NCBI GenBank assembly: GCA_016722515.1
Contig: JADKJE010000006.1
Span: 1 to 64,000 of the forward strand
DNA: 64,000 nucleotides
Reading direction: 5' to 3'
Source: Alphaproteobacteria bacterium
Lineage (GTDB): Bacteria; Pseudomonadota; Alphaproteobacteria; Rickettsiales; JADKJE01
Shown: piece by piece, positions 16,169 through 25,473 of the stretch
Layout: every line of letters begins with the position of its first letter
Numbering within the stretch: the stretch's first letter is position 1
Translations under genes and position numbers: made by a program
Notes under the pieces: model-generated
Told to the model about the DNA's origin: nothing
The model's input: the letters and a program-made list of their open reading frames with translations, nothing else
The model's database searches: none

Positions 16169-16253
16169 AAAATTCCCTTAATTGTCATGAGTTTGAAAAT
16201 AACTCCACCCATGCCGGGTCATCAGCACGGTGGAAGTCCACCACATAACGCGT

Positions 16254-16349
16254 TCAATACTGGTCTAGTCGCTGTTCGAGGGATTTATAACGTTCCGCGC
16301 ACAGGGCGACATGCATATCGAGGTGTTGGGATTCTTGTTCTTGGGTCAT
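16254..16349 (-). CDS. Very small phage protein (31 residues)
   Basis: ATG at 16349 follows a very strong GGAGGAG ribosome site, and the frame encodes MTQEQESQHLDMHVAL... to TGA at 16254. The frame resumes after the stop for about 22 codons, so a longer ancestor is possible. It lies between the tail-tip and holin genes, where GTA-like phages often have a tiny gene of this kind. The role is unknown. Confidence 0.45.
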   Translation of the reverse strand: MTQEQESQHLDMHVALCAERYKSLEQRLDQY

Positions 16350-16426
16350 GGCTCCTCCAATAAAAAGCCACTGCCCAAGTTTGATTTATGGTAGTGGCTT
16401 TGGTTTGGTTGTTTTGGTGTTAAAGA

Positions 16427-16858
16427 TTAAAGGCTGGCATATCCTGCATAGCCCCGTCCGACGGTGGATGAGAGCTGTACATTGACGGTAACGTTATTTT
16501 GTATCTGTCCGAAGTCACGGATTTTGTTGCTGGGTAGTGTAAGTTGCGGTAGGTGAAACAAGACCAGAAAGGTGCGTTTTATGGCATTGCCCAGCATGAT
16601 ATCCACCTCGTATCGTTCTGATTCCTCAAGCGGGATATCTACCCCATCACGCCAATCACCACCAATACGTGTCCGCCGTTTCCAGCTAATGATGAGATCG
16701 CCATTGTAGGAGGTTGCGGATTTGCTGCTATATGTACGGGGTGAATAAGGCTTTAAAGCCCGTGCTGAATAAGGCAAAGTCTTGTGGGGAGGCTGCAAGT
16801 GTAGAACCAACGTTACCAGCCTATATTTCTTATTCATACCCCAGTTAGATGATGCCAT
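16427..16858 (-). pseudogene. Tail-tip protein (GTA gp15-like), C-terminal fragment
   Basis: This frame carries the C-terminal end of the GTA-type tail-tip or host-specificity protein. The stretch NGDLIISWKRRTRIGGDWRDGVDIPLEE, followed by SERYEVDIMLG, is the conserved segment of its fibronectin-like end. It continues the protein begun at 19745 but in another frame. The bases between 16859 and 17006 also belong to the gene, with further frame changes. The fragment ends GYAGYASL. By itself it would not be translated into anything useful; ATG at 16858 is incidental. Confidence 0.8.
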
Positions 16859-17006
16859 AGGCTCACGGGAACGCTGCTAATAGGATGAAACGCTCACCAG
16901 CACCATGAGTGCCGACTGCCCACCGTACCAGTCGTCCACGTAGCAGATTAGAAAGACGATATTGATTAGCATCCACGAGGGTCGCTGTTTGAAACTGGAC
17001 AATTTC

Positions 17007-17297
17007 TCACCAATCACACATACATTGGCACCATTCAGTACGGCGAGGTCGGTTAAGCTCGCGCACTAACTTAGTGGATGTAATACGCATCAAATAGGCA
17101 GCATTGTCCTTGGTAACGGTTATGACATCGGTGGGTTCAAGCAGTGCATATTTGGGAGGTACTGAGAACTGGTATTGTGTACGCCCAACCCACGCATTAT
17201 AGAGGGAAATATCTGCCACAGATTTGGCTTCCTGGTCGTTGAGCACAATGGATAAATTGATCGTTACTGTAATCGACCGCATTGACGGTTTGCTCAA
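17007..17297 (-). pseudogene. Tail-tip protein (GTA gp15-like), internal fragment 2
   Basis: The internal segment QEAKSVADISLYNAWVGRTQYQFSVPPKYALLEPTDVITVT is characteristic of the middle of gp15-like tail proteins (phage tail baseplate part after the TIM barrel). It directly continues the previous fragment with a four-base overlap (17294-17297) in a different frame, so a single-base indel separates the two. It ends at 17007 with another frame break. Part of one decayed gene covering 16427-19745. Confidence 0.8.
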
Positions 17298-17788
17298 TGA
17301 GGATTTTGTACCTGTTTGTAACCAGCGTTGCGACTAAGATAAATCACATCCACCTGGCGCGGTAATTCCAGTTCTGGGTGGGGAGCGATGAAAGTTTGAC
17401 TTGCATCGTCATGTAACGCTAATTCATTAAAGTCGATATCGATCTGCGAAGCATTGCCCCGCTTGATAAACTTTAGTATCCCATCTGATTCGACCATGTC
17501 AAAGAAATAAGCCATAGCCAGCTGTTCAAGGCAGGCACGTACGGTTTGGCGGTTGGTGATAATAAACCCTGAAACAATGTCATTTAACCGGCTGATATCA
17601 ACCATTGTGCTATCGTATCCCACTTTTTTGAGCAGGTTGAAGACGATCTGACCAAGACTTGAAATCCCAAGCTTCCCTTGCACCCAATGGCCAGTTTTCC
17701 AGTTGCCTCCATCAGCCCAGACAGAATTAAGGTCAGGAAAGAAAGGAAAGGGACGTGCATCCCATGTCCAAATAAATTTCCTGGGCAC
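17294..17788 (-). pseudogene. Tail-tip protein (GTA gp15-like), internal fragment 1
   Basis: The fragment begins in the WTWDARPFPFFPD region and continues with VWADGGNWKTGHWVQGKLG, ISSLGQIVFNLLKKVGYD and YFFDMVESDGILKFIKRG, the conserved core of GTA tail-tip proteins after the TIM barrel. The sequence linking it to the N-terminal part runs through two other frames at about 17800-18000 (LEASIDFLNSQNG and PVWFSELGFPSVDG). At least two frame changes therefore lie between 17780 and 18000. One is at the AAAAAG run near 17985, the sort of site prone to slippage or sequencing error. Confidence 0.8.
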
Positions 17789-17966
17789 AAAATTGGCTTC
17801 CTCCCATTTTGGCTATTAAGAAAATCAATCGAAGCTTCAAGGGCAGTGCTGTGCAAGGAAATCAACCCTGCCACGGCTGCCTATGGGATAAGAATTTTCA
17901 GATGAGTCAGGGTCTGCAAATGCAGCCGGTTGGTTAGAGCATCCATCAACTGAAGGAAAGCCAAGT

Positions 17967-19745
17967 TCAGAAAACCAAACAGGTTTCTTTTTGGAACCAG
18001 GCAGTGGCAGTCGCATTAGGATTGGTGTGCGTACTGTTCCACCAATGCCGAATATTCTTCCAAGCATAGGTAGGTGATCCGTAATTGGTCTTACCTGTAC
18101 GTTGGGCAGCATCTAAGTAATAATAATCCCAACCTTCATCCTTCGACCAGCCATCATATACTTTCTCATAATCAATCAGTGATTGTGGCAAATCTGGGGT
18201 GAGGGGGAAATAGCAATCAATCGCTACCGTATCAATATTCGGATCTGACCACAGTGGATCGAGGTTGTACCAGCCATTGACCGAGTGATATTCACTCCAA
18301 TTTGCGCCATACATGATTTTTACATTGGAGCCCACGGTGTTTTTTACGGTAGCAGCGAGACTTTTAAGTTGTGTTACGACAGGAAACACCCCTGTTGGGT
18401 TCATGTATTGTGTTAAACCCACCAACTCTGAACCAATGATAAAGGCATCGATAATATTCTTCAACAACACGCCATCTACAGTGAGGTTGGCATAATGCGT
18501 GATAAATGCATTATACCCATTCGTGCGGGTAAAGAAGCCATTAGCCGCTGCGACATCGGTTGGGGTTATTTTGCCACGCCATGGCTTGGCTTGTGGTGTA
18601 ATAGTGTCTACCTGTAACATAGGATAAAGCAATACTTTATAGCCACGTGTTTTTAATTCTTGGCAAAGCCTAATGATGCTTTTATCTGTGGGAGTTCCGC
18701 CATAAGTAGTGGAGCCATCAGGGAAGACTAAGACATGATGGGCAGTCTCGCGTGTAAACGCAGCCACGGCCCAATCATCAGGTGTAACTTTGGTATTTTG
18801 GCTGCCAAATTCAACAGCTGGCTTAATCACACATATAGCTGGATCTAGTGAATCAGCAAACCAGTTGACCACTACGGAAACCCACTCCACATTAGGTAGG
18901 GTGGCTTTCAAATTATCAAGTGCTACCAGCACATCAGCTTTGTTATTCAAATTATTCAGATTAAGTTTAATGGCTTTCCCGCTTTGAACGAAATTTCCAG
19001 AAGCATCTCGTTTGCCAAGGGCTTTTTCTTGTATGACGGTGTCGTAGACCAGTTCACCAGCTCCAGGGATCAAGGTAATGTCGGTAATTTTATCTTCAAG
19101 GTCGTAGGATTTTTTGATGGTACGCCGCACTTCAAAGGTAAAATTAGGGATACGGTTTCCAAATTCTTCAAGTGGAAAGTCCTTAATAACAATATAGGCC
19201 ATACCTCGATAAGCAGGAGTTTGCCCACCTGAATAAAAGGATGAAATAAACGTGTCCGGTAGTTGAGTTTCATCACCTAGGTAAAGCGTATAATTGCCTT
19301 TTATGAGGTTAAGCTGCTTACTATCTGCCCATATACGTATCACTTCTGTAATGGGGCCTTCGCAAATTGAAATTGCCAGTGAAGCTGTGTAACTGTAATT
19401 GTTTGTTGAGGTTTGAGAGCCGCCACCGCTACCCTTACCACCGCCTGATGATTGTGTCGTGGTGGTTACATGTTCCTGGATGGGAAGTGACCAGATGATA
19501 TTGCCAGCAATACGGGCATTACCATAGACCAACGGAATCGCTTTTCCATAGGTGGAAGCCTGTACCATTAAGTCAGTTAAGCGCGAACCTTCCTGATGAA
19601 TACGTGCATGGTTTCCAAAGATGGAACGATCTACAAAACCACCAATGAAACCACCTATACCACCGGCAATACCAGATAGAAAACTTCCAGCACCCAGGGC
19701 TGAGGCTCCTGATTTTGCAGCGGCAGCAAGAACTATGGTTGCCAT
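17967..19745 (-). pseudogene. Tail-tip / host-specificity protein (GTA gp15-like), N-terminal part with TIM-barrel-like domain
   Basis: In GTA-like particles this large protein sits at the tail tip and contacts the cell. The N-terminus has Gly/Ala-rich hydrophobic segments (SFLSGIAGGIGGFIGGFVD), then the tail hub region (GNARIAGNIIW, YTASLAISICEGPI) and the glycosidase-like TIM barrel (WVSVVVNWFADSLD, HHVLVFPDGSTTYGG, FIIGSELVGLTQ, IMYGANWSEYHS, IDTVAIDCYFPLTPD). I start it at ATG 19745 (AAAGGTG upstream). The frame is lost near 17990 and the protein resumes in other frames down to 16427, so about 1100 residues are coded in at least five pieces. As read, no full tail tip can be made. Confidence 0.85.
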
Positions 19746-20181
19746 CGAAACACCTTTACCAAACGTTGTATCCAATCATCATCCAGGCGGTGTTCGACCA
19801 CTCGCCGTGCCTGTGCTTGAGCATGGATCATTCCCAGCATCCCGTTATAATCTGTGAGAAAAGCTAAATGTTGTGGGTTATCCCTTACGTTGAATAAAGC
19901 CAAATCCCCAGCGTTTCCTTCGTTAATGGGAGCTTCATCCAATAAGTCTGTCAGTTTTTGTATGAGATAAGTCCCGTTAGGTTCTCTGGAGTAGCTGATT
20001 TCATCATAGCCTGCGAGTGGTTGGCCATGTTTATCTTTTAATCTTTTAATCCTAACTCATCGGCTACCCCAACGATCAATCCTAAGCAATCACAGCCTTT
20101 TCCTTTCAGTCGAGCCTGGTGGTGGAACGGCGTGCCAAGCCATGTCCGGGCTTGGGAGATAATTTTCTGATTAGAGGTCAT
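19733..20181 (-). pseudogene. NlpC/P60 peptidase of the phage tail (GTA gp14-like), broken by an 8-bp duplication
   Basis: A cell-wall cysteine peptidase carried on the tail. From ATG 20181 the frame reads SQARTWLGTPFHHQARLKGKGCDCLGLI, with the catalytic Cys in GCDCLGL, then stops at ELGLKD. The downstream frame (DKHGQPLAGYDEISYSREP, DEAPINEGNAGDLALF, QHLAFLTDYNGMLGMIHA with the His) completes the domain. The break is an exact tandem copy of ATCTTTTA at 20033-20040 and 20041-20048. Removing one copy gives a perfect 147-codon frame. The gene lies between AbiEii and the tail tip. Confidence 0.88.
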
Positions 20182-20244
20182 TTGTGAGAAGCTTAAAATA
20201 ACATTAGGCTATAGGATTCTAAAAAATCACCGACAATGTTAGTT

Positions 20245-21192
20245 CTAAAAAGAAGTTACTTTACCAATTAATTCTTCTAATGCAGAAAGGGCGGTATTAA
20301 AATTGGGAATTTGGTCGTCTGACAATGCATAAGACATGGCTCCAACAAACCGGTTATATTCGTCCTGATAAAGTTCGTCTTGTTTAAATTTAGTGATCAT
20401 TATATTCAATTTTTCGATAAGGGACTTCTCGTTGAAAGCCGGATCTCTTGACCTGAGCTCGTCGTTTTTTATCGAATCCTTTGCCATTGCTGAAAAATCC
20501 GGCGACACAATAATAAGTTCTTTAAGTTTAGCAAGATCGTGCAGATGTCTCACAATAGAAGGATCATCATTTGCCGAACCTCGATTCCGCTCATTGACCC
20601 TCCAGGTCAGTGCACTTAATTTATCTGCCGCGATTTCTACAGGTTGAACGCACCCTATTTTTTCAACTTCTGGGACACGTCCAGAAATCTCTGTGAAAAA
20701 TGAAGCAACGGATCGAATACTTAAAGGCATTCGAGGTTTCTTCATGACAAATTCTATTTTGATATGAGGCCTAAGGTTAGAGGGTCTGTCAAAATAAGTC
20801 TCATAGTCCATCTCAATCACAAAATAACGGGATTTATCGGACGTTTTGACTTGTTGGTCTTGAATAGACAAGCCATCTTGTCTTAATTTTTCTATCAGGC
20901 CTCTTTTATAGCTTGATCGTTCCCTTTCATTGAGGTCATCCTTGCCTTCTACCACAAAATCGATGTCTTCTGAAAATCGTTCAATCTGATGGTATGCTTT
21001 TGCGAGTGCGGTTCCACCCGAAAAGGCAATGTGGAACCCTTCAAATTCAACTTGGTTAATAGTTCTGATAACCTGTGTGACAAACCAATCCTTTTCAGCA
21101 AAAGCGGGATCGGCCAGCTTCTTAATCACGACAATCTCTTCAAATTCTTCTTTACTGGGACGGCCTGCTGTAATGGACATAGGTTCCTTCAT
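20245..21192 (-). CDS. abiEii: AbiEii-type nucleotidyltransferase toxin
   Basis: Type IV toxin of the AbiE family. These nucleotidyltransferases arrest growth, probably by modifying tRNA, and give phage abortive infection. The motif FSGGTALAKAY (about 58-68) and the following RFSEDIDFVV acid pair form the nucleotidyltransferase centre, and KLSALTWRVNERNRG with HDLAKLKEL fits the conserved second half. At 315 residues it has normal length. It overlaps the antitoxin gene by 41 bases, downstream of it on the same strand. The pair has been inserted between two tail genes of prophage B (DUF2163 and NlpC/P60) as cargo. Confidence 0.9.
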   Translation of the reverse strand: MKEPMSITAGRPSKEEFEEIVVIKKLADPAFAEKDWFVTQVIRTINQVEFEGFHIAFSGGTALAKAYHQIERFSEDIDFVVEGKDDLNERERSSYKRGLIEKLRQDGLSIQDQQVKTSDKSRYFVIEMDYETYFDRPSNLRPHIKIEFVMKKPRMPLSIRSVASFFTEISGRVPEVEKIGCVQPVEIAADKLSALTWRVNERNRGSANDDPSIVRHLHDLAKLKELIIVSPDFSAMAKDSIKNDELRSRDPAFNEKSLIEKLNIMITKFKQDELYQDEYNRFVGAMSYALSDDQIPNFNTALSALEELIGKVTSF

Positions 21193-21568
21193 ATCCTATT
21201 TTTCTGACTACCCTACTTTTGACCTCGATCAGCCTTCCGGTAGGAACTTGGGTTGATTTTCCCTCGTTATAATCGGATTCAAATTTAGAAGAAGCCATCT
21301 TGACTCCTAAACGCATGAGGGCTTCTTTTGCAAGTACAGGTAATGGTTTACTGGTTATGGGTTTCCCGGTCAAGATAGACTTCTTCAAACGCGTATATAA
21401 ACCATAGCCAATTTTTGCAATTTTACCTTCAGATACCAATTCTTTCAAGGCTCGGCCAACTTGGTCATATCCCCCTAGGTCATCAAAATCTTTGCGCAGG
21501 AAAATGTCCCCTTTTTTAAGGGAAATCCTTATCCATATTCTATCTTTTATATTTCTTTTTTTTATCAT
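21152..21568 (-). CDS. abiEi: AbiEi-type antitoxin (DUF6088)
   Basis: Transcriptional repressor and antitoxin partner of AbiEii. The start at ATG 21568 (MIKKRNIKDRIWIRI) fits the family; the in-frame codon 60 bases further up would place translation inside the operator. A winged-helix part follows (FLRKDFDDLGGYDQVGRALKELVSEGKIAKIGYGLYTR), then the C-terminal domain (KPLPVLAKEALMRLG, VPTGRLIEVK). About 138 residues. It has its own promoter with paired operator-like repeats (21590-21645) and overlaps the toxin gene, so translation is coupled. Confidence 0.88.
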   Translation of the reverse strand: MIKKRNIKDRIWIRISLKKGDIFLRKDFDDLGGYDQVGRALKELVSEGKIAKIGYGLYTRLKKSILTGKPITSKPLPVLAKEALMRLGVKMASSKFESDYNEGKSTQVPTGRLIEVKSRVVRKIGYEGTYVHYSRPSQ

Positions 21569-21589
21569 ATATTTCAATATATTAGAATA

Positions 21590-21645
21590 ACAAAAATAAG
21601 ACATATCTATAATACAAATATACGACATTTTTTAGTGATAGTCAA
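21590..21645 (-). promoter_or_regulatory. AbiE promoter with operator repeats
   Basis: On the minus strand TTGACT (21645-21640), a 17-base spacer and TATATT (21622-21617) form a promoter directly after the DUF2163 stop. Two similar 14-mers, TGTCGTATATTTGT (21627-21614) and TGTCTTATTTTTGT (21603-21590), 24 bp apart, overlap and follow the -10 box, as expected for autorepression by AbiEi. Confidence 0.6.
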
Positions 21646-21647
21646 CC

Positions 21648-22502
21648 CTAATTTTGTGACACTGTCGTCGCTGCCGTGGAAAGCATCCTATCCATCCCTG
21701 GTACATAAGGTTCCCCACGAAAATTCACAGCATTGTTGAATAGGTTTGCGCAAGTGCCTATAGTTTTGTCACACCCTGCAATGGCGTTAAAGGTGTCACC
21801 GACCTCTATGTTATTTGGCATAGGCAACACCAATGTGAATTGTGCATTAGCAAATTCTTTAATCTCCATGCGGCGTCCAGCATTGCTTCCCGTAAGCCAC
21901 TGGATTTCTCCACCAGAAAAGTAACTTGCCGATTGAGTCATACCGTTGCAAAGAAACACCTGGCGACTGATGATGGTATTAACCGTTCCTGCCACTGTAT
22001 AACTGGGTAGGTCTGCTTTACAGCGTCCATCTCCAAACACAGCACGACATGTAGGACTATAAAGCTCAACGATATTCTGTTGAAGTTTCTGAGCTAACCC
22101 ACGTACTTCAGCCATAAACTGGCTGTTTTTTAAGCTTACTTCACCTAACCAACCACGTCGATGGATAACAATGCCTTGTGTTAAGTCTGTGACATTTACC
22201 ATAAAAATAAGAATTTCAGCAAAATCATAAAGGCCGGCCATGATGTCGGCTTCGGATATGGTGGCGCTATCAAGGATACCTGCCACATCAAGATTATCGA
22301 CAGAAAATCTATCTTTGGTTTCTACGCTGGTTGGTGAAAATCCTGTCGCAGCCTTATACAGAATATGGTTGATGATAAGATCCGAGGTATGATCAGTAAA
22401 TCCCATAATGGTACCGTTGGTCAATGTCAGCTGCCAGCAAATCGCAAGGCAAGTGACTTCTCCTGCAAGATGTGCGGCCATAGTGGTTGTTGCTGTTCTC
22501 AT
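21648..22502 (-). CDS. Phage tail protein, DUF2163 (GTA gp13-like)
   Basis: This is the GTA-type tail hub protein that follows the DUF2460 gene. I start it at ATG 22502 (MRTATTTMAAHLAGEVTCLAI), overlapping the upstream stop as ATGA; an in-frame codon 33 bases further up lies inside that gene. Family marks are CWQLTLTNGTIMGFTDHTSDL, the middle RRGWLGEVSLKNSQFMAEVRGLAQKL, YSPTCRAVFGDGRCK and the Cys-containing end GCDKTIGTCANLFNNAVNFRGEPYVPG. It is intact (284 residues). The next phage gene, NlpC/P60, has been pushed 1.5 kb away by the AbiE pair. Confidence 0.9.
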   Translation of the reverse strand: MRTATTTMAAHLAGEVTCLAICWQLTLTNGTIMGFTDHTSDLIINHILYKAATGFSPTSVETKDRFSVDNLDVAGILDSATISEADIMAGLYDFAEILIFMVNVTDLTQGIVIHRRGWLGEVSLKNSQFMAEVRGLAQKLQQNIVELYSPTCRAVFGDGRCKADLPSYTVAGTVNTIISRQVFLCNGMTQSASYFSGGEIQWLTGSNAGRRMEIKEFANAQFTLVLPMPNNIEVGDTFNAIAGCDKTIGTCANLFNNAVNFRGEPYVPGMDRMLSTAATTVSQN

Positions 22503-23101
22503 AGTCTTATCTCCACAATAGTAATGGAATCCCACACAAAAATGCCAGGGGCATCAGCACGCACAGCCAGAGCATCAGTATCAAAGCGCACTGGCACGTC
22601 AAACTCAAAATCGCTACTGACAATCACATTGTTTGCGGGGGCGGTATTGAATATTACCTGTCCTGTAGTGGTATCGAATGTCATACCAGAACTTTGCAGC
22701 ACTCCGTTTAAGTAAACTTTGATTTTGCCAGCCACGGGCTTTTTGATCTCTCGCACATAGGTATAGCCGCCACTGGTATAAGTCTTGATAAGTTGGAACA
22801 CAGTTTGTGTGCTATTACCGGAACCAAGTATTTGCCCAACTCCCTGATAATCACTCCAGTCTTTAAAACGAAAGCCATATGCTTTACCAAACCTGGCACG
22901 AAAGAAAGCAATCACTGTTTCCATGTCAGCTTTGATTTTTATCCCAGTAGATACATCCCAACGACCACGGGCTTTCTGCCAATTGATATTACGCTGCTCA
23001 AAGCCGGAAAAAGTGGTGCTAATACTGGTATTGAATTCCGCTCCACCGCTTGCTCCATAAGCAATTTTGGGTGGGAACTGGACTTCATGAAATGCTGACA
23101 T
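22499..23101 (-). CDS. Phage tail protein, DUF2460 (GTA gp12-like)
   Basis: A 200-residue distal tail protein. It shows the family opening FHEVQFPPKIAYGASGGAEF with FSGFEQRNINWQKARGRWDV and the conserved FFRARFGKAYGFRFKDWSDY. The second half (YTYVREIKKPVAGKIKVYLNG, VIFNTAPANNVIVSSDFEFDVPVRFDTD) is also typical. Start and stop overlap the neighbours (TAATG with the tape-measure gene, ATGA with DUF2163), so the tail genes are read as one tightly coupled operon. In this order (tape measure, DUF2460, DUF2163, NlpC, tail tip) the tail matches alphaproteobacterial gene transfer agents and related siphophages. Confidence 0.92.
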   Translation of the reverse strand: MSAFHEVQFPPKIAYGASGGAEFNTSISTTFSGFEQRNINWQKARGRWDVSTGIKIKADMETVIAFFRARFGKAYGFRFKDWSDYQGVGQILGSGNSTQTVFQLIKTYTSGGYTYVREIKKPVAGKIKVYLNGVLQSSGMTFDTTTGQVIFNTAPANNVIVSSDFEFDVPVRFDTDALAVRADAPGIFVWDSITIVEIRL

Positions 23102-25473
23102 TATCCGTTCCTTGCATTATGTCGTTGCATCTCACTGGCAAACTTCGACATGATTTGCCCTTTAGAATCTATGAAGCTCTGGGCGTTTGGTGTTGAAATA
23201 TTAAAGGTTACATTCATACCGCCCACTTTTTTATTGCGCGGAATCACCGTTTCACCTTTTTGCAAGATGGCTGGAAATTCATCCGGCATCAATCCATTAT
23301 GAAAGCGTGGTGCACCGGCAAAAGCAAAGGCAGGTAGGGAGCGATTTGAAGTCATGGTTTCCCCAACAACACCGCCTTCGTGGAAAATGCTACTGAATAG
23401 GCTTCCAAAAATCCCACCGCCTGAACTGCCACCACCAAGGAAACTACTTAAACCACTTGAGATAGGACCCGTGATATTCTCTCGGATAAAGGATCGCATA
23501 ATGTCCTGTTCAATGCTGGTAACCAAACTGCCTAATTTCTTCATGTTGAATTCACCGGAGGACACTATATCCACGAGTGAGTCCTCGATTTTGTTAGCGG
23601 CATTGCTAAAGACACGTTCGGAATTTTTAGCTGCATTGCTGACTTCATCAGAGTATTTCTTGAGTCCACGTGCAGCACCATCAGCCCATTTATCGCTATC
23701 GAGTTGGGATTTGTCATAGATTTCTTTTAGCCGAACGGTATAAATCTGCTCAATCAGTTCAATGTATTTCTGGTTCTCCTGGGTTGTCCCGCCTAAATCT
23801 TTAATTAATCCATCCTTCCACTCATCAAGTGAGAGTTTAGCTTGTTCAAATGAAGGTTTGGTTTTTAGGATTTCATCATTGATTTTCTTGATGGCTTTCT
23901 CATGCGCATCTGCTGCCTTTTGCATTTGCTGTTGATCAAACATCTGGTCAGCGAGTGCTTTTACTTCCTGATGGTTTTTAGAGCTGGCATTGGGGTTAAG
24001 TTTGTCGAGCTCTCCTTGCACGAATGAAGAACGTCCACCATCCTGCTTTTGTTTCAGTTGTTCTACACGCAGCCGTTTTTGCAGGCTTTCAACGACTTTA
24101 TTATTAGCCTCGGCTAATCTGTTAGCTTCTTCGGCTTCTTTTTGGTTTATTTTATCCAGTTCAATTTTTTTGAGTTTGTCTGCCAATGCTAGCCGCTTTT
24201 CCACATCGGCCTTATTGCTGCTATCGTCTTGGAGTTGTCCGCGGATGCGTTGTTTAAATGTTTCAGACTCAGCGATGATTTTATCGCGTTCTGTTTGGGT
24301 TTCTTCTCTGATTTTTTTGTTGAGGTCTTTTTCGATGGCAAGCAACTCTTCAGCACGTGTTTGTGCTTCATCTCTCCTTGCCTTATCGCGTGCTGCGGTT
24401 TTGTCTGCAGTATCTTTGGCAATTTCAGCTTCCAGTTCACCGCGCTGCTCTTTGAGTTTGTTATAGAAGGGATTCTCAACCAAGCCAAACAAAGTATTAG
24501 TGCCAGCACTTTGCATCAATTGCATGCGTTTGTTAAGATCCGCCAATTCCTCTTCGGCCAGGGGACGGACGTGCATTCGCATTTTTTCAAAGACGGAGGT
24601 TAATCCATTTAGGATGTTTTCATAGGTTTTAGAATCCTCAATATTAAGACCAATAGCGCGGTTTAATTCATCCAATGCGTCTTTGAAATGTTTAGTGGCA
24701 CCTGTAACACCTTGGTTTTGTGCTGCTGCTGTTCCACCTAATTTGCTTTCCAAATATTCAAGAATTTTGGCTTGGGCTTCATGTATCTGTCCCGATTGGG
24801 CAAGTGTTTTGATTTCCTCCTTTTGGCTTTCGGATAATCTGACATTAGCACGTGCCAGTTTATCTAGGCCATTAACAGGATCATCTAGAGCTTGGCCGAG
24901 TGTGCGGGCAGCTGATGTAAAATCCTTTTGAAAGACATCAGACAAATCAGCGGTTAGTTTGGTGGCTTCTTTGAATGTATCGCCGTGTATATGACGGAAG
25001 GTAAGCAAAACTGCTTCAACCTGTTGAACATTTTCTGAAGTAAGGAGTGTCGTATGCTCCATTTCTTCGGCAAATTCAGTGAGTTCTTTTTGAGTTAAAC
25101 CTACTGTACCGCCAGTAGCTCTCAATAATGCTTCAAGCCTGCGTTGTGCTTGATTAAATTCCTCAGCAGCTTCAATGGCATTGTGTATTTCAAAGACAAT
25201 AGCACCAATGCCAGCTGCAGCAGCAAGACCAGCAGGGTTGATTCCTGATAAGATACGACTGATTGCTCCTCCGTGCTCAGCAAATTCTTCAAATCCACCC
25301 TTAACTTCATGCATAATGCCATTAAGGATTTTTAATCCATCGCCTGTGGGCTTTGTGGCGTCATGAATTTTCTTAATGGCACGCTCACCTGAATCTCCTA
25401 GTTGTTTCATGTCGCGTTCGGCTTTATCTCCTCCTTCAAAAGCGACACGGATGGCAATATTTTGTACGGTCAT
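23101..25473 (-). CDS. Tail tape-measure protein
   Basis: Determines tail length and is threaded inside the tail tube. At 790 residues it would span a tail of roughly 120 nm by the usual rule of 1.5 angstrom per residue (an inference). The N-terminal part has membrane-like helices (ILSGINPAGLAAAAGIGAIVFEI). A long helical, Glu/Lys/Gln-rich centre (ARDKARRDEAQTRAEELLAIEK) and the Gly-rich C-terminus (SSFLGGGSSGGGIFGSLFSSIFHEGG, then FPAILQKGETVIPRNKK) are typical of such proteins. Its ATG overlaps the stop of the frameshifted chaperone extension (ATGA), another classical feature. Confidence 0.92.
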   Translation of the reverse strand: MTVQNIAIRVAFEGGDKAERDMKQLGDSGERAIKKIHDATKPTGDGLKILNGIMHEVKGGFEEFAEHGGAISRILSGINPAGLAAAAGIGAIVFEIHNAIEAAEEFNQAQRRLEALLRATGGTVGLTQKELTEFAEEMEHTTLLTSENVQQVEAVLLTFRHIHGDTFKEATKLTADLSDVFQKDFTSAARTLGQALDDPVNGLDKLARANVRLSESQKEEIKTLAQSGQIHEAQAKILEYLESKLGGTAAAQNQGVTGATKHFKDALDELNRAIGLNIEDSKTYENILNGLTSVFEKMRMHVRPLAEEELADLNKRMQLMQSAGTNTLFGLVENPFYNKLKEQRGELEAEIAKDTADKTAARDKARRDEAQTRAEELLAIEKDLNKKIREETQTERDKIIAESETFKQRIRGQLQDDSSNKADVEKRLALADKLKKIELDKINQKEAEEANRLAEANNKVVESLQKRLRVEQLKQKQDGGRSSFVQGELDKLNPNASSKNHQEVKALADQMFDQQQMQKAADAHEKAIKKINDEILKTKPSFEQAKLSLDEWKDGLIKDLGGTTQENQKYIELIEQIYTVRLKEIYDKSQLDSDKWADGAARGLKKYSDEVSNAAKNSERVFSNAANKIEDSLVDIVSSGEFNMKKLGSLVTSIEQDIMRSFIRENITGPISSGLSSFLGGGSSGGGIFGSLFSSIFHEGGVVGETMTSNRSLPAFAFAGAPRFHNGLMPDEFPAILQKGETVIPRNKKVGGMNVTFNISTPNAQSFIDSKGQIMSKFASEMQRHNARNG

